DNA from: Synechococcus sp. LA31
GTDB lineage: Bacteria; Cyanobacteriota; Cyanobacteriia; PCC-6307; Cyanobiaceae
NCBI RefSeq assembly: GCF_018502385.1
Contig: NZ_CP075523.1
Location: 1,736,001 to 1,800,000 of the forward strand
Length of the DNA stretch: 64,000 bases
Direction: 5' to 3'
The translations under genes were made by a program, and so were the position numbers. How positions within the stretch are numbered: position 1 is the stretch's first letter; every line of letters starts with the position of its first letter. Of the stretch, positions 60,794-64,000 are shown piece by piece. Below the pieces are notes generated by a model that saw nothing but the letters and a program-made list of their open reading frames with translations, did no database searches and was not told the DNA's origin.

Positions 60794-60960
60794 CAGCCGG
60801 CCTCCTGCTGGAGCTGCTGGTGGGCCTGCTCAATCAGCCAGCACACCTGGCCGGAGAGATTGCGGCGGTTGCGGGAGGCGAGCGCCTCGAGCTGAACACC
60901 CACCTCGGGCGGGATCTTGATGTTGAGCCGACGGTCCACGTCGGAAGGGGTTTGCGCCAT
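60793..60960 (-). CDS. Arc-like RHH regulator next to attR
   Basis: This 55-residue protein (MAQTPSDVDRRLNIKIPPEV start) has the RHH layout: a short strand (RRLNIKIPPEV), helix (VQLEALASRNRRN) and helix (SGQVCWLIEQAHQQL). It is the first leftward gene inside the right border, 27 bp from attR. A role in controlling excision or the whole train is plausible. Confidence 0.7.
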   Translation of the reverse strand: MAQTPSDVDRRLNIKIPPEVGVQLEALASRNRRNLSGQVCWLIEQAHQQLQQEAG

Positions 60961-60986
60961 TTGGCTGCTGGTAGGGATCTGCCCTC

Positions 60987-60994
60987 GTGGTGAG
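60987..60994. repeat. Right attachment core (attR)
   Basis: GTGGTGAG matches attL (42138-42145). To its right comF sequence resumes (GAC GAC ATT on the minus strand, encoding DDI). Confidence 0.85.
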
Positions 60995-61540
60995 AATGTC
61001 GTCCACCAACCAAAGGGGCCGAGCCTGGCTCTCTCTACAGGCCTGAGCCAGGAAGGCGTTGTGGAGGTTGCTGACCCGCAACTGGCGGCCCAGATGGTGC
61101 TGGCCAAGGGTGGGGCGGCTGCGCCGCAGCAGCTGGCAGCCCAGGCGGGCTTGCCCAGAGGAGGCCGCCACCAGAGCCTGGGCCAGCAGCAGGGGCAATG
61201 GGTTCCCTGCGCGCTTCCAGCTGGGCACCGGCACCAGCAGAGCCCCCTGCACCGCCGAGGCACAGCAGCTGTGCAGGCGAGCGGCCAGGGCCCCGATCAA
61301 AGCAGGATCCGGCTTAGGCCGCTGACGTAGCAGCAGGGCCCGCAGCACGCCGCCATAGGGCGCCAAGGCACACCAGAGCAGCGGCTGATCGCCCTGCAAA
61401 CCACCCTCGGGCAACGCCAGCTGTTTGAGGCATTGGACGCAGAGGGGGGCGGAGCTACTGATCTCACAGGCGTCGCCGCAGGCGCGGCAGCGGGCTGCAC
61501 TGATCAGATCAAGGCTCTGGCGCCAGAGGGTGGACCACAT
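60995..61540 (-). pseudogene. comF: comF, separated 5' part
   Basis: This part encodes the zinc-finger-like N-terminus (RCRACGDACEI...LCVQCLKQL), the phosphoribosyltransferase core (VPVPSWKRAGNPLPLLLAQA, LVDDI), and stops being comF at the attachment core. In the present arrangement the frame runs on into the element and ends at 60830 with about 50 unrelated residues. ComF-family proteins are needed for natural transformation in several bacteria, so the insertion probably inactivates this function. I chose the ATG at 61540. Confidence 0.9.
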
Positions 61541-61602
61541 GGGCCGCAATACCGCTGCTGAGCAGAGCATTCCCCACAGCAGCACGATGGGTCCAAACCG
61601 CC

Positions 61603-61884
61603 TCAGGCTTTGGGCATGGCCCGCAACATCGCCACCAGGGTGCGATGGGCATCGTCGCTGTCGCTGAGGGTGTGATCAAAGGCCACATCAAGCCGCTGGC
61701 CATCCACATCGAGCTGCATCGCTTCAGGCCGCACGGCCACCATGCGTGCCTGCTGGGGAGCCTCCACACCGCCGTAATGGCGGGCATACGCCAACACCGC
61801 CTCGGCGTGATCGTCGTTCATGTGCTTGCAAATGCGATCGCTAACTGCAGCGGTGAGGGGATCGGCGGCCATGGGCGGCGTCAT
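61603..61884 (-). CDS. DUF2470-domain protein
   Basis: This 93-residue protein has the DUF2470 signature ICKHMNDDHAEAVLAYARHY. The domain is found at the end of heme-utilisation and FMN-binding split-barrel proteins and as stand-alone small proteins in cyanobacteria. It lies 62 bp upstream of comF on the same strand. Confidence 0.8.
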   Translation of the reverse strand: MTPPMAADPLTAAVSDRICKHMNDDHAEAVLAYARHYGGVEAPQQARMVAVRPEAMQLDVDGQRLDVAFDHTLSDSDDAHRTLVAMLRAMPKA

Positions 61885-61909
61885 AAGAAGCTCGAGCGAT
61901 TCTGGGGGC

Positions 61910-62029
61910 TCAGGCCACACCGAAGCGCTGCCAAAGCAGCAGGGCCAGTCGAATGCCGGAAAAGCTCACGTAGCCGGCCAGCACCACAAACAGGGCCATG
62001 GCCAACCATTCGCGCAGGCGGGAGTTCAT
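61910..62029 (-). CDS. Very small membrane protein
   Basis: This 39-residue protein consists mainly of one hydrophobic helix (LAMALFVVLAGYVSFSGIRL). Its ATG overlaps the stop of the FGGY kinase gene (ATGA), implying coupled translation. It looks like a conserved small picocyanobacterial membrane protein, but I know no function. Confidence 0.6.
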   Translation of the reverse strand: MNSRLREWLAMALFVVLAGYVSFSGIRLALLLWQRFGVA

Positions 62030-63306
62030 CGTGCAGCCACAGCGGAGAGAGCCAGTTTGGCCATGCCTAGGGCTGCGCTGCACTGGGGCCGGTTGTGCAC
62101 GGGCCGCTGCAGCAGGCGCTGGCGGATCGCCCGCCACTGGGGATTGCGGGCTCCGCCCCCCAGGCTGATCACCCGCTGCACCGGCGGCGCCCCCAACTGC
62201 TCCAGCCGCTGCCAGCCTTCGCGCTCGATCGCGGCCAGCCCCTCAAGCAACCCCTGCAGATAGCGGGCATCGCTCACCGGCCGGGGCTCGAGCACCGGCT
62301 CAAGCATTGGATCGTCGATCGGGAAGCGTTCCCCACGCCGAGGCAGGGGCCGCAGCTGCAGGCCACTGCTGCGGCGGGGATCGATCTGGCGACTGAGCTC
62401 CGCCAGCTGCCCATCACTGAAGAAGCGGCGCAACACCCCAGCGCCCGCATTAGAGGCTCCGCCCACCAGCCAGCGGCCCGCCACCCGCTGGCAGCTCAAG
62501 CCAGGCCCCTGCAAGGGCTGATCGCTGAACTGCTTCAGCACCAGGGTGGTGCCGAGCACAGTGGCCCCATCTCCCGGCTGCAAATCGGCGGCCAGGGCAG
62601 CAGCGCTGGCGTCGGTACTGCCAGCCACCACCTGGCTCTCCGCGGGTAGGCCCAGAGCCTCAGCAGCGATCGGCCCCAGCGGGCCCATGGGCTGGCCGGA
62701 GCGACAAATCCGCGGCAACGCCCCGCTCCAAGGCTGCTGTGTCAGATCGCCCAGCCACACGCTCGTCACTTGATCCCAGCCGAGGCGGAGGTTGTTGCCT
62801 TCCTCCCCCCAGCTCCAATCCCCCAACAGACATCCCATCAGCCAATCGGCCTGATGGCGCAGCCACCAGGGGCCAGGCTCTCCGCCGGAGCGGGCCAGCT
62901 CCAACAGGTGCAAGGCGCGGGCCAAGCTGCCACTGGCACTGGCAGCGGGAGTTTGAGCGGCCTCTACACCCACGAGAGCCGCAGCGGTTGCGGCCTGCTC
63001 CGGGCAGGCCAGGTGATACGGCAGAGCCCGCGCCAAGGGCGCCGGCCCAAGGGCGCCATCGGGCCGGCAGAGCAGCACAGTGCCGGAGGTGCCGTCGATG
63101 GCGATAGCCGCTACAGCGGCCCTAACCTCCTCAGGCAGCTGGGCGCAAAGGGCAATCAGGCCTTCACGCCAGCCGAGCGGATCTTCAAACCTGGTTGGGT
63201 AGTCAGCACTGCATTCGGCCTGCAACTGACCGTTGGCATCCACCACGGCCAGCCGCAGGCCACTGGTGCCCAGGTCGATGCCCAGGCCCAGCGGATCAGA
63301 CAGCAA
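62026..63306 (-). CDS. FGGY-family carbohydrate kinase (D-ribulose kinase-like)
   Basis: The 426-residue sugar kinase has [16 protein letters not shown] (phosphate 1), [24 protein letters not shown] and a C-terminal [14 protein letters not shown] adenosine motif. It resembles the cyanobacterial/plant XK1-type kinases that phosphorylate D-ribulose rather than xylulose. The substrate is inferred. The start is a TTG inside the 3' end of metK, with no better alternative. Confidence 0.85.
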   Translation of the reverse strand: MLSDPLGLGIDLGTSGLRLAVVDANGQLQAECSADYPTRFEDPLGWREGLIALCAQLPEEVRAAVAAIAIDGTSGTVLLCRPDGALGPAPLARALPYHLACPEQAATAAALVGVEAAQTPAASASGSLARALHLLELARSGGEPGPWWLRHQADWLMGCLLGDWSWGEEGNNLRLGWDQVTSVWLGDLTQQPWSGALPRICRSGQPMGPLGPIAAEALGLPAESQVVAGSTDASAAALAADLQPGDGATVLGTTLVLKQFSDQPLQGPGLSCQRVAGRWLVGGASNAGAGVLRRFFSDGQLAELSRQIDPRRSSGLQLRPLPRRGERFPIDDPMLEPVLEPRPVSDARYLQGLLEGLAAIEREGWQRLEQLGAPPVQRVISLGGGARNPQWRAIRQRLLQRPVHNRPQCSAALGMAKLALSAVAAR

Positions 63307-64000
63307 CGCGGCTGGCGGTGGCCTGCTTCAGAGTGGCGGCGATCGCGTCCACGTTCTCCCAGGGGAGATTGAGATCGCTACGGCCGAAGTGGCCGTAGGC
63401 CGCCACGTCTTGATAGAAGCGCCCACCGCGCTGCTGAGGCAGCTGACGCAAACCAAAGGTTTCGATGATCGCGCCCGGGCGCAGGTCGAAGTGCTCTTGC
63501 ACCAACGCAGTGAGATCGGCGTTGCTGATAGCACCGGTACCGAAGCTCTCCACCAGGATGCTCACCGGCTTGGCCACACCGATGGCATAGCTGAGCTGAA
63601 CTTCAGCCTTGCGGGCCAGGCCAGCGGCCACCAGGGCCTTGGCTACATAGCGGGCGGCATAGGCGGCGGAACGATCCACCTTGGTGGGGTCTTTCCCGGA
63701 GAAGGCGCCGCCGCCATGGCGGGCATAGCCACCGTAGGTATCCACGATGATCTTGCGGCCGGTGAGGCCGGCATCGCCCTGGGGGCCGCCCACCACGAAT
63801 TTGCCGGTGGGGTTCACCAGGAAGCGGGTGATCTCTTTGGAGGGCTTGAGACTCAGATCCGAGGTGGCGGGCTCCACCACATGGATCCACAGGTCGGCGG
63901 CGATGCGCTCACGCATGGCCTTGTCCTCTGAGATGCCATCGATCTCTGCGGTGTGCTGGGTAGAGATCAGGATGGTGTCGATCGCCACGGGCTGATCGTT
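63296..64000 (-). CDS. metK: S-adenosylmethionine synthetase, partial (5' end outside window)
   Basis: About 234 C-terminal residues are visible. Signatures include [40 protein letters not shown] and [19 protein letters not shown], which are central to the ATP and methionine sites. The frame is open to the window end (NDQPVAID). SAM made here is the substrate of SpeD. It overlaps the FGGY kinase gene by 11 bp. Confidence 0.95.
   Translation of the reverse strand, partial: NDQPVAIDTILISTQHTAEIDGISEDKAMRERIAADLWIHVVEPATSDLSLKPSKEITRFLVNPTGKFVVGGPQGDAGLTGRKIIVDTYGGYARHGGGAFSGKDPTKVDRSAAYAARYVAKALVAAGLARKAEVQLSYAIGVAKPVSILVESFGTGAISNADLTALVQEHFDLRPGAIIETFGLRQLPQQRGGRFYQDVAAYGHFGRSDLNLPWENVDAIAATLKQATASRVAV

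Larger units (their letters stand above)
42138..60994. mobile_element. Serine-recombinase element inserted in comF (about 18.85 kb)
   Basis: The element is bounded by the 8-bp direct repeat GTGGTGAG (42138-42145 and 60987-60994). Each border carries one half of comF in the same orientation, and excision at the repeat restores the reading frame. A large serine recombinase gene starts 40 bp inside the left border. Cargo includes a primase-helicase, terminase large subunit, tail-fibre-like protein, J-domain protein, RHH regulators and a GIY-YIG/membrane operon. No capsid, portal or lysis gene is recognisable. Most genes run leftwards with overlapping start/stop codons. Confidence 0.92.

Noticed and set aside
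1-64000. CRISPR array or insertion sequence with transposase
   Set aside because: I saw no regularly spaced repeats and no transposase-like protein; the only repeats are the cpcBA duplication and the short element repeats.

Overview
The window is a high-GC, gene-dense cyanobacterial chromosome segment. It carries phycocyanin rod genes with their linkers and lyases, psaD, crtD, a cyanobacterial-type gshA, a CAAD-domain protein, hemF, a panC-cmk fusion and many small conserved picocyanobacterial proteins. The phycocyanin-only rod locus (no phycoerythrin genes seen) and the gene content fit a green or blue-green picocyanobacterium of the Cyanobium / Synechococcus type. The species name is an inference.

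From 1 to 42 kb and from 61 to 64 kb the window is ordinary chromosome. In order it holds the 3' end of tyrA, crtD, a fructosamine-kinase-like gene, a CAAD protein, a JAMM peptidase next to MoeB-rhodanese, a double-domain CobO, larE plus a Kef-type antiporter, speD, recF, tRNA-Arg, and a coupled trpE-gshA-ppc operon followed by an acetyltransferase. Next come psaD and the coupled mrp-rodA-histidine kinase set, hemF, an amidase-like gene, a b6f assembly factor, an RNase D-like gene, an LpxB-related gene, tRNA-Cys, an aldo/keto reductase, purM, rlpA and panC-cmk. The phycobilisome rod locus (32.4-41.6 kb) is on the minus strand. Read in the direction of transcription it is cpcT-type lyase, cpcG/cpcL-type linker, cpcC, cpcD, cpcBA, a second cpcC, a second cpcBA, cpcE, cpcF and a phosphatase. 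The two cpcBA copies lie in a near-perfect 1176-bp repeat with five differences by eye.

The most striking region is 42138-60994. A large serine recombinase gene begins just inside the left edge. The two edges share the 8-mer GTGGTGAG, and each edge carries one half of a single comF gene. Joining the halves at that 8-mer restores an unbroken comF frame with the phosphoribosyltransferase motif VDDILTTGST. About 18.85 kb of foreign DNA has therefore been inserted site-specifically into the PRPP-binding motif of comF. The element carries a DUF3854-type primase-helicase, a terminase large subunit, a small-terminase-like HTH protein, a collagen-like tail-fibre protein, a J-domain protein, ribbon-helix-helix regulators and a train of small overlapping genes. 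No capsid, portal or lysis gene is recognisable, so it looks like a phage satellite or a strongly reduced prophage. Next to the integrase is a five-gene overlapping operon: a DNA-binding-like protein, a membrane-anchored GIY-YIG (T5orf172) nuclease, two tiny membrane proteins and a lipoprotein. This is a candidate superinfection-exclusion or defence cargo.

Two further element-specific signals stand out. One is a recurrent ATACGCAT motif (seven exact copies in the element, none noticed outside). The other is a repeat cluster at 54.83-54.98 kb, downstream of the primase gene, that sits where strand composition flips; it may be the element's replication origin. To the right of the element the chromosome resumes with the 5' part of comF, a DUF2470 protein, a tiny membrane protein, an FGGY-family sugar kinase and the 3' part of metK.
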